DNA of 64,000 nucleotides. Origin: Aneurinibacillus tyrosinisolvens (GTDB lineage Bacteria; Bacillota; Bacilli; Aneurinibacillales; Aneurinibacillaceae). Position 1 is the first letter of the stretch; each line of letters begins with the position of its first letter. A model generated the notes under the pieces. That model was not told where the DNA came from. It saw only the letters and a list, made by a program, of their open reading frames with translations, and searched no databases. The stretch covers positions 1 through 64,000 of the forward strand of contig NZ_BBWZ01000019.1 of NCBI RefSeq assembly GCF_001015055.1, given 5' to 3'. The position numbers and the translations under genes were made by a program. This document shows, in pieces, positions 34,859 to 42,914 of the stretch.

Positions 34859-36090
34859 ATGATAAATTATAATGAATTCACTGGTGAAATCGTGATTGAG
34901 TGGCATGAAAAGAAGGACCAAAAGGCAGCTCCTATTTATCATAGCTTTAATCGGCTGCCGAGTATGGCACAGCTGCATCCTAAAGATCCTGCGAAAGTAA
35001 TCCGTGCTCATTTTGAGGGTGCGATGCCAAGTTGGATGAAGGATTATGCGAAAGCCCATGACTATAAGTGTAATAGCACTCAATTAGATGGAAAGTTTGG
35101 ATGGTGGATAGCCAACTGGAACGCTTATAAAAAAGGAGAAAAACCTTTTTCAGCTCCAACCATTAAGGGGGCTGTTCGTCAGTTGAGCCAGCACATTCCA
35201 AATGCTTATGCCGAAGGCAGGAACGGATTCTTGAGAACCTGGATAACATCGCTCGAAACTTAAGGAATTATCCCACGGCATTCATCCCGTTCGGTGTTTA
35301 TTACCGGCCGGAGGAAGTCAAAGGAGAGCATGGTTGCCTATTGCTCGATGACATTATTCTGCAACAGGAAAGTAATGAATCTCCCGAAGATTATCGTTCG
35401 CGTATCTTGACGGACGGTAAATTGGATACCCTTATTTTTGAATTAAGCACGCCGCTTCCTGACCCTGAACCACAGGAGGAAATTGAAGAGGAAGCTGTTC
35501 AATCGAATAAGGAAGAGGATGAAATCCCACATCAGGATGAAATGAAAATCGAGGCGGAAGAAGGAATGCCAGAAGAATTTTTGCTTGATGACTTGGAAGA
35601 GTTACCTATGGCTGAATTCTCCTTTGATGAAATGCCAATGGAGGAATTTTCTTTCGGAGAAGAACTTCCTGCATCTAATTCATCAAGTGAAACGGTATTG
35701 GAGACTCAATCAGAAGAGCAAAATGCAGAGGCTTTTTCAATTGAAAATGAGGAAATGATTGTAGTAGAGATGGATAGCGAGAAAACTGCCGACCAGGTAG
35801 AGGACTTGCCTATCCAAAATGAGGAGATGGTCATTGAGGGTTCTGAAACCATCGAGCATGTCGACCTGACAGAGCAAGAGGCTGTAGGAGAAAACATGAA
35901 GATGGTTGAGGAAAAAGAAGAGGAAGTGGTTGAGGAAAAGCAAGCCACTCCTGAACCGGACCCAATCCCAGCCCCAACTACAAAAAAACCAACCAGTTCT
36001 CGTAAAAATGGCAAAAACAATGCTATTTTTGGAGAAGCGAAGGCAGCAGGAAATAAATCTGTTTCCGCTGATCAATTTTCATTATTTTAG
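34859..36090 (+). pseudogene. Frameshifted gene for an acidic DNA-associated protein (or two coupled genes)
   Basis: The first part (34859-35263) begins after GAGAGAGGGGA and is open for 134 aa, the C-terminal end being out of register. From 35221 the frame shifted by -1 continues smoothly as ERILENLDNIARNLRNYPTAFIPFGVYYRPEEV and runs to 36090, with a long acidic tail (about 175 residues rich in Glu) and a Ser/Lys C-terminus (SSRKNGKNNAIFGEAKAAGNKSVSADQFSLF). The second part has no proper start or ribosome site near 35221, so a single-base loss around 35217-35221 (GGCAGGAAC) in a 410-aa gene is likely. No family recognised. Highly acidic tails occur in DNA-mimic and chaperone-like proteins. 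Confidence 0.6.
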
Positions 36091-36097
36091 TTCAAAG

Positions 36098-36134
36098 AGA
36101 CGCTTTCGCCTGTATTTGCGGAGCGTCTTTTTTA
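36098..36134 (+). terminator. Terminator-like hairpin before a small gene
   Basis: AGACGCT/AGCGTCT with T6, then GAGGAGGG of the following gene. Confidence 0.65.
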
Positions 36135-36154
36135 TTACTACGAGGAGGGATAAT

Positions 36155-36334
36155 ATGCGGTTTCTATGGTATCTAATGAATATCAAGCGTTTATTACATC
36201 ATCCGTATGGGAAATTCTATTTTTTTCTAAGAAAGTTTAAATTTTGGTATTGTGAGGACTGCCGGAAACTTCATCCTCCATCAGAGCCTATTTATACGGT
36301 TCGGGACCATGATTTTGTTTGTAATCGGAAGTAA
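36155..36334 (+). CDS. Small basic zinc-ribbon-like protein
   Basis: 59 aa, basic and aromatic (HHPYGKFYFFLRKFKFWY) followed by CEDC and a terminal Cys, a possible single-ribbon metal site. Strong GAGGAGGG upstream. Last gene of operon 2. No family recognised. Confidence 0.55.
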   Translation: MRFLWYLMNIKRLLHHPYGKFYFFLRKFKFWYCEDCRKLHPPSEPIYTVRDHDFVCNRK

Positions 36335-36421
36335 CCAAACATGAGAATCTAAGGAAAAAACGGAATGAAAGCAGGTTATGGCTTTGGGATAACCCTCTCA
36401 TTCAGTTACACATCATAACTA

Positions 36422-36450
36422 TTGTTGTTAGCATTGGAACATGGTATGAT
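36422..36450 (+). promoter_or_regulatory. Operon 3 promoter (sigma-A type)
   Basis: TTGTTG, 17-bp spacer, TATGAT; followed 31 nt later by the conserved CAAGCG stem-loop. Confidence 0.6.
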
Positions 36451-36668
36451 GAATATATATTTTATTTTCATTTTTATTATCTCTCCATTCTCAAGCGAGA
36501 AAGGAGCCTTATGGTAAATTTTTTAACTTAGGGAGCTTTCCCCATTCTAATAATGACTTTGATGTAGAATCCTTAGTGTACTTTTTAATGACTAAGGTTA
36601 TTTTTATTTTCAAAACGCCTGTTGGCGGAGTATGTCTTTTTGACACTCCTGCTGACAGGCGTTTTTTT
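36451..36668 (+). promoter_or_regulatory. Operon 3 structured leader, copy 3 of the leader family
   Basis: TTTTCATTTTT stretch, then 36481-36506 (CTCC / GGAG around TTCTC AAGC GAGAA), the shared TCAAGCGAG-N5-AGCCTTA block, a hairpin CCTTAGT/ACTAAGG (36571-36597, followed by TTATTTTT) and the terminator-like hairpin ACGCCTGTT/GACAGGCGT (36615-36662) with T7. Fills 36335-36716; no gene seen. Confidence 0.6.
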
Positions 36669-36716
36669 ATATACAGCCATACATAAACATCACTTTACTT
36701 TAAAGGAGAATGACAA

Positions 36717-37025
36717 ATGGTTTACAAGAGCCCACAAATTACTGCTGACATTTTAGAAAATATTGCAAAATCCGTTAATTCCAACTCGCTGTATGAGGGA
36801 TTAACAGTAGAGCAGCAAGAGTATATGCAAATGTTATTAAGAAACAAAGACATTCGCGCTTTGCCAATTGATAAAGTACGTAAAATCGCCATTGCAAAAG
36901 CAAAAAGCGAGAGAAGAAAAGACATACTCACGGTGCTTAAATTCGGGGGTACTCTTTTGCTCACTAGCGTTATGTTCTATGCCTTAATTTTTTTTGGAAG
37001 TGCTGTAATAGCGTTGACTAAATAA
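36717..37025 (+). CDS. Small membrane protein, first gene of operon 3
   Basis: 102 aa, one C-terminal membrane helix pair (about 76-98), cytosolic N-terminal helical part. No family recognised. AAAGGAGAATG upstream. 24 bp before the next gene, so co-transcribed with it. Confidence 0.65.
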   Translation: MVYKSPQITADILENIAKSVNSNSLYEGLTVEQQEYMQMLLRNKDIRALPIDKVRKIAIAKAKSERRKDILTVLKFGGTLLLTSVMFYALIFFGSAVIALTK

Positions 37026-37049
37026 CCTTTTTGGGAGGCATTTTTTCAC

Positions 37050-38192
37050 ATGAGACTATGGAAAGTGTTAATCATCATGGCCGCATTTATGATTATGCTG
37101 CCGATTTCAATTAATCTGCTTTTCTATACACGGTTGAGCATGGAGTTAAACATTGGACGTTTTTCATTAGGTGGGTTTGCTGTATTGGTATACCTAGCTA
37201 TCCCTGGTTTTGTTGGAATGATCGCAGGATTATGCGCGGCATTGGGTGATAGAACACCCTCTCCCCATCAAGTGCATGCCACAGGTCAAACCTTTAGGTA
37301 TGGTCGTCGTCGTCAATTGGAACTTGAAATGGCACAGGAAGCACAACAAGCATCTAACCATTCACCAGCTCCAATTGCTGCTGCATCCGTACCGGTTCAA
37401 CCAGCGATAGAAGAACCTGCACAACCGACTTTAACGATTGTTCCTGAACCCATGCCGTCTCAAATCGTAACTAAACCAACGGAATCAATCGTTGCAGAAG
37501 CGAATACAGAAGAAGAGCAGACTGAGGGAACCGCAGAATTCGATGCCATGGTAGACGAATTACTAACCAATCACCTTGCCGAAGAGGAACAATATAGCAC
37601 GAGCGAACCGGGCGAGGATATGACAGAAGCACTTGCCAGCTTGATTAAGGCGGTAAGCCAGGATGAATCAAATTCACAAGAATGGACGCCTTCATTGAGC
37701 TCCAATGAACTTGACAGAGGTTTCGATGAAATGTTAGCTAATGAATCCCAATGGACAGCATCAATCAATCCAGAGGAAATCGAGAACGGTTTTCATGACT
37801 TGTTAGCAAATGAACCAGACAACACACCGTCTCATTTTTCGGGCGAGAACGAAAATGAGTTTTTCAATTCAGGTATCCCTTTCCATGAGCACCACATTAT
37901 TACGCAGCGTTATGGAGAGGAAATTGCCAGCAAAATAACAACCACACCGGAACTCGGCCCACGACAATTTCACGATGTTATGCTCGTTGAAATCGTGGAT
38001 GGGGAAATCGAATACGGTGGAAAACGAACAAGATTAACCGGAAATGTCCCTTGCGAAAATGGTGTATCCCTTATCAGAGGGCAATTTGTCAGCGGAGACA
38101 CCTTTCGGATTTTTTCTTGGGAAACGGTAGAGGCAGTAAAAGGAGCAGCTGGTATGTTCGATAGTGAGAAACAATATACAGCAATTATGTAG
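37050..38192 (+). CDS. Membrane-anchored acidic protein
   Basis: 380 aa. Two N-terminal membrane helices (about 5-27 and 42-64), a basic stretch (RYGRRRQLELE), a long low-complexity Pro/Glu/Thr/Ser region (about 95-285), and a C-terminal globular domain (about 295-378) with REGVMLVEIVDGEIEYGG-like strands, resembling the small OB/NfeD-like beta barrels, though not confidently. Likely a membrane scaffold with a cytosolic tail. TGGGAGGC upstream. Tandem half-repeat: ELDRGFDEMLANESQWT and EIENGFHDLLANEPDNT. Confidence 0.65.
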   Translation: MRLWKVLIIMAAFMIMLPISINLLFYTRLSMELNIGRFSLGGFAVLVYLAIPGFVGMIAGLCAALGDRTPSPHQVHATGQTFRYGRRRQLELEMAQEAQQASNHSPAPIAAASVPVQPAIEEPAQPTLTIVPEPMPSQIVTKPTESIVAEANTEEEQTEGTAEFDAMVDELLTNHLAEEEQYSTSEPGEDMTEALASLIKAVSQDESNSQEWTPSLSSNELDRGFDEMLANESQWTASINPEEIENGFHDLLANEPDNTPSHFSGENENEFFNSGIPFHEHHIITQRYGEEIASKITTTPELGPRQFHDVMLVEIVDGEIEYGGKRTRLTGNVPCENGVSLIRGQFVSGDTFRIFSWETVEAVKGAAGMFDSEKQYTAIM

Positions 38193-38253
38193 GACTAAAG
38201 GTAAGGGATAGAGAAATAAACTTATATTTTCTCTTTCCTTCCCTATTATTTTA
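38193..38253 (+). terminator. Terminator-like hairpin and gap region
   Basis: AAGGGATAGAGAAA pairs with TTTCTCTTTCCTTCCCT and is followed by ATTATTTT. The rest of the gap to 38532 contains the promoter at 38365; nothing else seen. Confidence 0.5.
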
Positions 38254-38364
38254 TCCCATTATGCGTCGTTTAGATTATTCGTTTGGGCATAAAATCATAG
38301 GGAAGGGCGGAGTTAATAGTTTCATAGTAGGTATTATTTTGAAAAATTTCAGTGAAACAAGTTG

Positions 38365-38393
38365 TTTAAACAGGTAAAATAATGTACTATAAT
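38365..38393 (+). promoter_or_regulatory. Promoter upstream of the 132-aa gene
   Basis: TTTAAA, 17-bp spacer, TATAAT, 140 bp before the start. Confidence 0.5.
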
Positions 38394-38532
38394 AACTATT
38401 ACTGATGCATTAATGAAATTTTCATGTTTTTTGACAATGATATTTTCATATAATTAGTGCCACCTGCCTATGAAATCTGCCCTTGATTATTTTTGGAATT
38501 ATTATATAGGTCCAACGGGGAGGAAATTTTAC

Positions 38533-38931
38533 ATGAGTAACACTGGTAACAAAAAAAATGAGCTTAACAAAACTTTAATCAACGAAGTCAAACAAAAACT
38601 GCTCGACAGCTCTTTTGAAATGGAAAAGAAGCCCGAAGGGACCATTCACTTCTTTGTTCGTAATGGTCTTGTGCAAATGCGTTATGAAGAAGAGGAAATT
38701 AATATTGTTCAACAAGGCCAGGTAAACGAGCAGCCTGAACTACAACGGGTAGGGGTATCTTTGAAAGGTGTAAGTAACTTGATCCGTTTGGTAGGGAATG
38801 CTTTAGGGAGCGTTAAGCATAAGATTGATTACGGCGATATCATTATTAACTATTCCGTTCAAGAGGACGGGACCAACTTTGATAATGTAACCGCCAAAAT
38901 CGTTCGTCATTACCATTACGCAAGGCAGTAA
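38533..38931 (+). CDS. Soluble unknown protein before the type IV secretion operon
   Basis: 132 aa; helix, then strand-rich C-terminal part (GDIIINYSVQEDGTNFDNVTAKIVRHYHYA). No family recognised. ATG at 38533 follows GAGGAAATTTTAC; the longer frame to 38470 lacks a ribosome site. Immediately precedes the secretion operon promoter. Confidence 0.65.
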   Translation: MSNTGNKKNELNKTLINEVKQKLLDSSFEMEKKPEGTIHFFVRNGLVQMRYEEEEINIVQQGQVNEQPELQRVGVSLKGVSNLIRLVGNALGSVKHKIDYGDIIINYSVQEDGTNFDNVTAKIVRHYHYARQ

Positions 38932-38939
38932 GGATATTA

Positions 38940-38968
38940 TTGACAACTTAGCCATTTAGAAGCATAAT
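38940..38968 (+). promoter_or_regulatory. Promoter of the type IV secretion operon
   Basis: Consensus TTGACA, 17-bp spacer, CATAAT; the best -35 in the window. Confidence 0.7.
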
Positions 38969-39017
38969 GAATCTATCAAATTGCATTTAGCAATAACTAC
39001 ATAGAATTATGACAAGA

Positions 39018-39072
39018 GGAAGCACCTCGACATTTGGGCATTAACGCCCTGATTTCGTGTGCTTCCTTTTTT
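39018..39072 (+). terminator. Attenuator-like hairpin in the secretion operon leader
   Basis: GGAAGCAC/GTGTGCTTCC with inner GGGC/GCCC and T7, 50 nt after the promoter and before the first gene. Confidence 0.65.
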
Positions 39073-39152
39073 TGTTCATTTTTAAAGGGGGTGATGCGCG
39101 CAAGAAGCCGTACATGAGGATTGCTTACAACAAATCCGAAAGGGGAAATTGT

Positions 39153-39515
39153 ATGAGCTTCATTAAAAAAGCAGCAGCAACAGTTAGTGCATCAGTAGCA
39201 ACATTGGGTTTTTACGCTGGGCAGGCGTTCGCAGGTGGTACAGGAATTACAGTAGGAAAAGAAGTTTTTAACGATACATCGAATAACCCTATTCATGATA
39301 AGGGTGTACAGATTATCAAAATGGTTGGTGGAGTTGGCGGTATCGCTTTTACACTTGCGATTATGGTTATTGCTTTGTTCATCATTTTTGGTTCGATTTC
39401 ACCACAGAAACGGGGAACATTCTGGGTCGCTCTCATTTCTTGTATTGCGGGTGCATTTGTGTTCTTCGGAGCTTTTGGATTTGCCGAAGGAATCATGAGC
39501 TTGGCAACTACCTAA
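39153..39515 (+). CDS. TrbC/VirB2-like pilin-type protein
   Basis: 120 aa. Signal peptide (cleavage after GQAFA, about residue 26) and two membrane helices (about 58-80 and 88-112) separated by a short basic loop (SPQKRGT), the usual layout of VirB2/TrbC subunits of type IV secretion machines. In Gram-positive systems this protein is thought to form a surface or channel component. ATG at 39153 has AAAGGGGAAATT upstream. First gene of a run that continues with PrgI and VirB4 proteins. Confidence 0.8.
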   Translation: MSFIKKAAATVSASVATLGFYAGQAFAGGTGITVGKEVFNDTSNNPIHDKGVQIIKMVGGVGGIAFTLAIMVIALFIIFGSISPQKRGTFWVALISCIAGAFVFFGAFGFAEGIMSLATT

Positions 39516-39537
39516 AGCCAGTAGGCAGCAAAAGTAA

Positions 39538-39564
39538 AAGAGTGGTTAACTACCACTCTTTTAT
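39538..39564 (+). terminator. Intergenic hairpin in the secretion operon
   Basis: AAGAGTGGT/ACCACTCTT plus TTTA between the pilin and PrgI genes; may set expression ratio. Confidence 0.6.
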
Positions 39565-39601
39565 ACAATGACCTGACAGTAAAACGAAATGAGGTGAAAG
39601 T

Positions 39602-39904
39602 ATGGAAATTGTCGTTCCAATTGATATTACCGCAGAAGAAAAGGAAATCCTGGCGATTTTCAGTAAACGACAGTTTATGCTCGTTTTTCCAACGGGTGTC
39701 TTGTCTCTCATTTTTCTTCTCTACGGTAACATTCCCTTCCTACCTACCGTTCCCGACATGATTTTACGTGGATTGATTTCGTTTCTTGCTTTGGGGATTG
39801 CACTTTTGCTTGCATATTTCAAAGTAGATAAATACGAGCAATATGCAAGTGAATATGTCGTCACCCAACTCAAATTCTGGCGATCTCAGAAAACGTACTA
39901 TTAG
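39602..39904 (+). CDS. PrgI/VirB3-like membrane protein
   Basis: 100 aa; N-terminal VPIDITAEEKEILAIFSKRQ and two membrane helices (about 25-45 and 56-78), the pattern of PrgI family (VirB3-like) proteins that sit beside the VirB4 ATPase in Gram-positive conjugation systems. GAGGTGAAAGT upstream. Confidence 0.8.
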   Translation: MEIVVPIDITAEEKEILAIFSKRQFMLVFPTGVLSLIFLLYGNIPFLPTVPDMILRGLISFLALGIALLLAYFKVDKYEQYASEYVVTQLKFWRSQKTYY

Positions 39905-39916
39905 GAGGCAGAAGGA

Positions 39917-40858
39917 TTGTCTATTTTTGATTTTATTATCTATTTCACGATGGGAACGTTTGGCGTTACTCTAATTTTTCTCTTCTATGCGAAAAAGAGA
40001 ATGGACAATAACGAGCCCATTTTCGGATGGCAGAGAAAGCAATATCTAGAGGAGCAGGGAATGAAATCTCCTGCTGCCAACGATAAGGATAAGAAAAAGA
40101 AGAAGAAAAAGAAGAAAAACGACAATGTAATGACACTGGCCGATTTAGTAGGAATTCAAGACGTTCGACACGGGATTTTTGAGAAGGACAAAAATGAGTA
40201 CTGTGTTATTATCAGCACGGATTCAGTAAACTTTGACCTTCTTAACGAATCCGCCCAAAGCTCCATTATTCTAGGCTATCAAAGTTTGTTTAAGGTTATC
40301 CGGTTTCCGGTTCAACTTCTTGCCCAGGCGGTTCGCCAGGATTTACGCAAAGAAGAAAAGCGGTTTATGGCGAACCTTGAGAGCTGTAACGACCAGACAA
40401 CAGACTATAACACGAAAGTAATTCGTTACATCAAGTCTCGAAGTGAAAATGAATTCCGTATTGCCCTTCGGATTTACTATGTCATCTCGTATACGTATGA
40501 GGTTAGCCGTATGGCGAAATTAACACCGGAGCAGAAGGAAAGAAAAATCGCTCAAGAGTTATGGATGCGTGCGAGTACCGTTATGAAAATGTTAAAACGT
40601 GCCCGGCTTGAATCTAACCTTCTTGACAGCCTTCATGCGATGGAAGTCATGAAGCGAGCCTTGAACCGTGATCGTATGCTTGTCAATCCGATTGAAAGTC
40701 TGGTTGAGGACGGACGTGAGAAAAACTTTCCTTTTATTACGGCGGACGCAACAACGTTGCCAGGTTATGAGGATCTTGTTAGCTCTGTAGAGGAGGTGCG
40801 AAAACTTGTTGAAGAAACTAAAGGCATGGAAAAAATCTTCGGGGAAGAAGCAATCTGA
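39917..40858 (+). CDS. Membrane protein related to VirB4 N-terminal region
   Basis: 313 aa. One N-terminal membrane helix (about 8-27), a Lys-rich tract (about 57-72: a run of lysines after KDKDKKK), then a domain beginning VMTLADLVGIQDVRHGIFEKDKNEYCVIISTDSVNFDLLNES that resembles the N-terminal portion of TrbE/VirB4 proteins, which the next gene partly lacks. TTG start with GGAGGCAG upstream. The end overlaps the VirB4 gene by 53 bp. Probably a membrane-bound VirB4 partner. Confidence 0.65.
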   Translation: MSIFDFIIYFTMGTFGVTLIFLFYAKKRMDNNEPIFGWQRKQYLEEQGMKSPAANDKDKKKKKKKKKNDNVMTLADLVGIQDVRHGIFEKDKNEYCVIISTDSVNFDLLNESAQSSIILGYQSLFKVIRFPVQLLAQAVRQDLRKEEKRFMANLESCNDQTTDYNTKVIRYIKSRSENEFRIALRIYYVISYTYEVSRMAKLTPEQKERKIAQELWMRASTVMKMLKRARLESNLLDSLHAMEVMKRALNRDRMLVNPIESLVEDGREKNFPFITADATTLPGYEDLVSSVEEVRKLVEETKGMEKIFGEEAI

Positions 40859-42914
40859 GAACGAGCTTGATTTTGAATCTCTAGGAGAACTTGAGATGGA
40901 GGCATCGGAAAAAGTAGAGGATGACATCGATCATCAAAAGACCGGCTACCCAAGTTTGGTAGAAAACATGTTGAATGACGGTATCACTTTTCATAATGAT
41001 CACTTTGTCATTCAGACAGGGCTGGGAAACATCAAGTACGGTCGCTCCTTTTTCTTTAAGCCATCGGGTTATCCTCGGACAGTTCGTGTCGGTTGGATTG
41101 AGGGGATGTTGACCGGTGAAGATATGGATGTATCGGTACATATCAATCCCATCGACAGAAACTCGGCCATCAAAAAGCTACAGGACAAGATTGACGAATT
41201 AGATACCGTTATCCATAGTGCCTACAAGAGAGGCGATCAGGGCAAGTATGAAGATGCTGCTCAAAAGAAGGAAGATACAAAATTCTTACAGCGGAATATT
41301 AAAAATAACCGCAATGGTCTGTACTACGTCAGCATTCACGGAACTATTTTCGCTAATTCCCTTGAGGAATTAAATGAAAAATGCGTGGATTTAGAAGGTA
41401 CAATGGGTGGCGAATCCATTGAGTTGATTAGTGCTTACGGCAGACAAAAGGAAGGATTCCTTTCCACGCTGCCACTGGGCAAAAATCATTTAACCAAGTC
41501 TGAAAGAAACCTTGACCAACTATCTTTGACAGCCATCTTCCCGCACAGCTCGTCGAAGCTCAACCATACAGGCGGAATGCCGATTGGTGTGTATGACAGA
41601 GAATACGTGTATTTCAATCAATTTGATAAAAAATTGAATAATTACTCAATGGGTATATTCGGGGAATCCGGAGCGGGAAAAGGGGTATTCGTCAAACAAA
41701 TTATTGGCCGCGGACCGATGGATGGAATAAAAAAGCACATTATCATAGACGTGGAGCCAGAGTATATTGCTTTAACGGAAGCTCTAGGTGGGGTAGTAAT
41801 CCCGCTTACCGCAAATAAAGACCCGAATGCCAACCGAATTAACCCGCTCGATATCTACCCGGAAAAAGAAGTCAAAAATAAGGGAAGAGAAAACGAGTAT
41901 ATCGTAGAAAAAATAAATATTAACGACAAAATTAAGGAAGTTTTAGAATTTTTCAAGGTAATGAAAGAGTCATGTCATCCAACCTCTAAAGGGTTAACGC
42001 CGATTGAGATTGGCGTGCTGAATGACATTTTAGAAGTTTTGTATGCGGAGAAAGGTGTAACTGAAAATCCGGACTCCATCTGGCAGCAGATTGAAGATAT
42101 TGATAATAAGGGAAAAATTACTTGGAAAAAAGCTTATACAGAGATGCCTACTATTACGGACGTATATAATCGTCTGGTGGAAGAGATTGAAGGCGGATAT
42201 AAGGAATTACAAGAAATCACCAATGTTGTCAAACTGTTTACCAAGGGAAAAGCTTTCGGTCTTTTTGACGGTCAGACCCGTATTCAGTCCACCACAGGAT
42301 TGTCTCTTGAAGAAGCTCCCATTGTTACATTTGACATTAGTAAACTGTCAGCCAACGGGATTGAGCGCCCACTTACTCAGCACGTACTGATGACGTATAT
42401 TTGGGAAAGATTTGTTAAATCTGATCCGAAAAGTAAAAAAAGGATAATTTTAGATGAAGCCTGGATGATGCTAAAGTACAAGGCGATGCTCGAATTCTTA
42501 CAGTTGCTCAGCGCGCGTGGGAGAAAATGGAACGTATCTCTTACTCTTGTATCTCAGCGATATGAAATGTTCCATCGAATCCAAGAAGCGAAGGATGTTT
42601 TGGCCCAGTTCAACACTGTTGCCTTTATGAAACAATCCGACGAGGATATAGAGCCCATACTCGAAACCTTCAAATTTTCGCAAGAAGTCGGTGAAATGAT
42701 TCGTACCGCGGACACGGGCGACGTCATTATGAAGGCGGGTAAAGAAATTGTTGCCTTCCGTTCTGAGCCGACGCCGGATGAATGGCCGTATCTGAATACA
42801 AACCAAAATATTGATATGTCAAAACCGGAGAATCGACGTACCCGTAAGGACGAACTCCAATTTCTTGAAGAAGAAGTGGAGTATGACGAACTTTATGGGG
42901 ATGGGGTTGCCTAA
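40806..42914 (+). CDS. VirB4/TrbE-type conjugation ATPase
   Basis: 702 aa. Walker A GESGAGKGVFVKQI (about 284), Walker B RIILDEAWMML (about 545), Q-loop LVSQRYEMFHRI, and a C-terminal part with FMKQSDEDIEPILETFKFS typical of VirB4. It powers assembly of the type IV secretion channel at the cytoplasmic membrane. TTG start with GGAGGTG upstream, inside the end of the preceding gene. Its stop shares the A of the next gene's ATG (TAATG). Confidence 0.9.
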   Translation: MLKKLKAWKKSSGKKQSENELDFESLGELEMEASEKVEDDIDHQKTGYPSLVENMLNDGITFHNDHFVIQTGLGNIKYGRSFFFKPSGYPRTVRVGWIEGMLTGEDMDVSVHINPIDRNSAIKKLQDKIDELDTVIHSAYKRGDQGKYEDAAQKKEDTKFLQRNIKNNRNGLYYVSIHGTIFANSLEELNEKCVDLEGTMGGESIELISAYGRQKEGFLSTLPLGKNHLTKSERNLDQLSLTAIFPHSSSKLNHTGGMPIGVYDREYVYFNQFDKKLNNYSMGIFGESGAGKGVFVKQIIGRGPMDGIKKHIIIDVEPEYIALTEALGGVVIPLTANKDPNANRINPLDIYPEKEVKNKGRENEYIVEKININDKIKEVLEFFKVMKESCHPTSKGLTPIEIGVLNDILEVLYAEKGVTENPDSIWQQIEDIDNKGKITWKKAYTEMPTITDVYNRLVEEIEGGYKELQEITNVVKLFTKGKAFGLFDGQTRIQSTTGLSLEEAPIVTFDISKLSANGIERPLTQHVLMTYIWERFVKSDPKSKKRIILDEAWMMLKYKAMLEFLQLLSARGRKWNVSLTLVSQRYEMFHRIQEAKDVLAQFNTVAFMKQSDEDIEPILETFKFSQEVGEMIRTADTGDVIMKAGKEIVAFRSEPTPDEWPYLNTNQNIDMSKPENRRTRKDELQFLEEEVEYDELYGDGVA

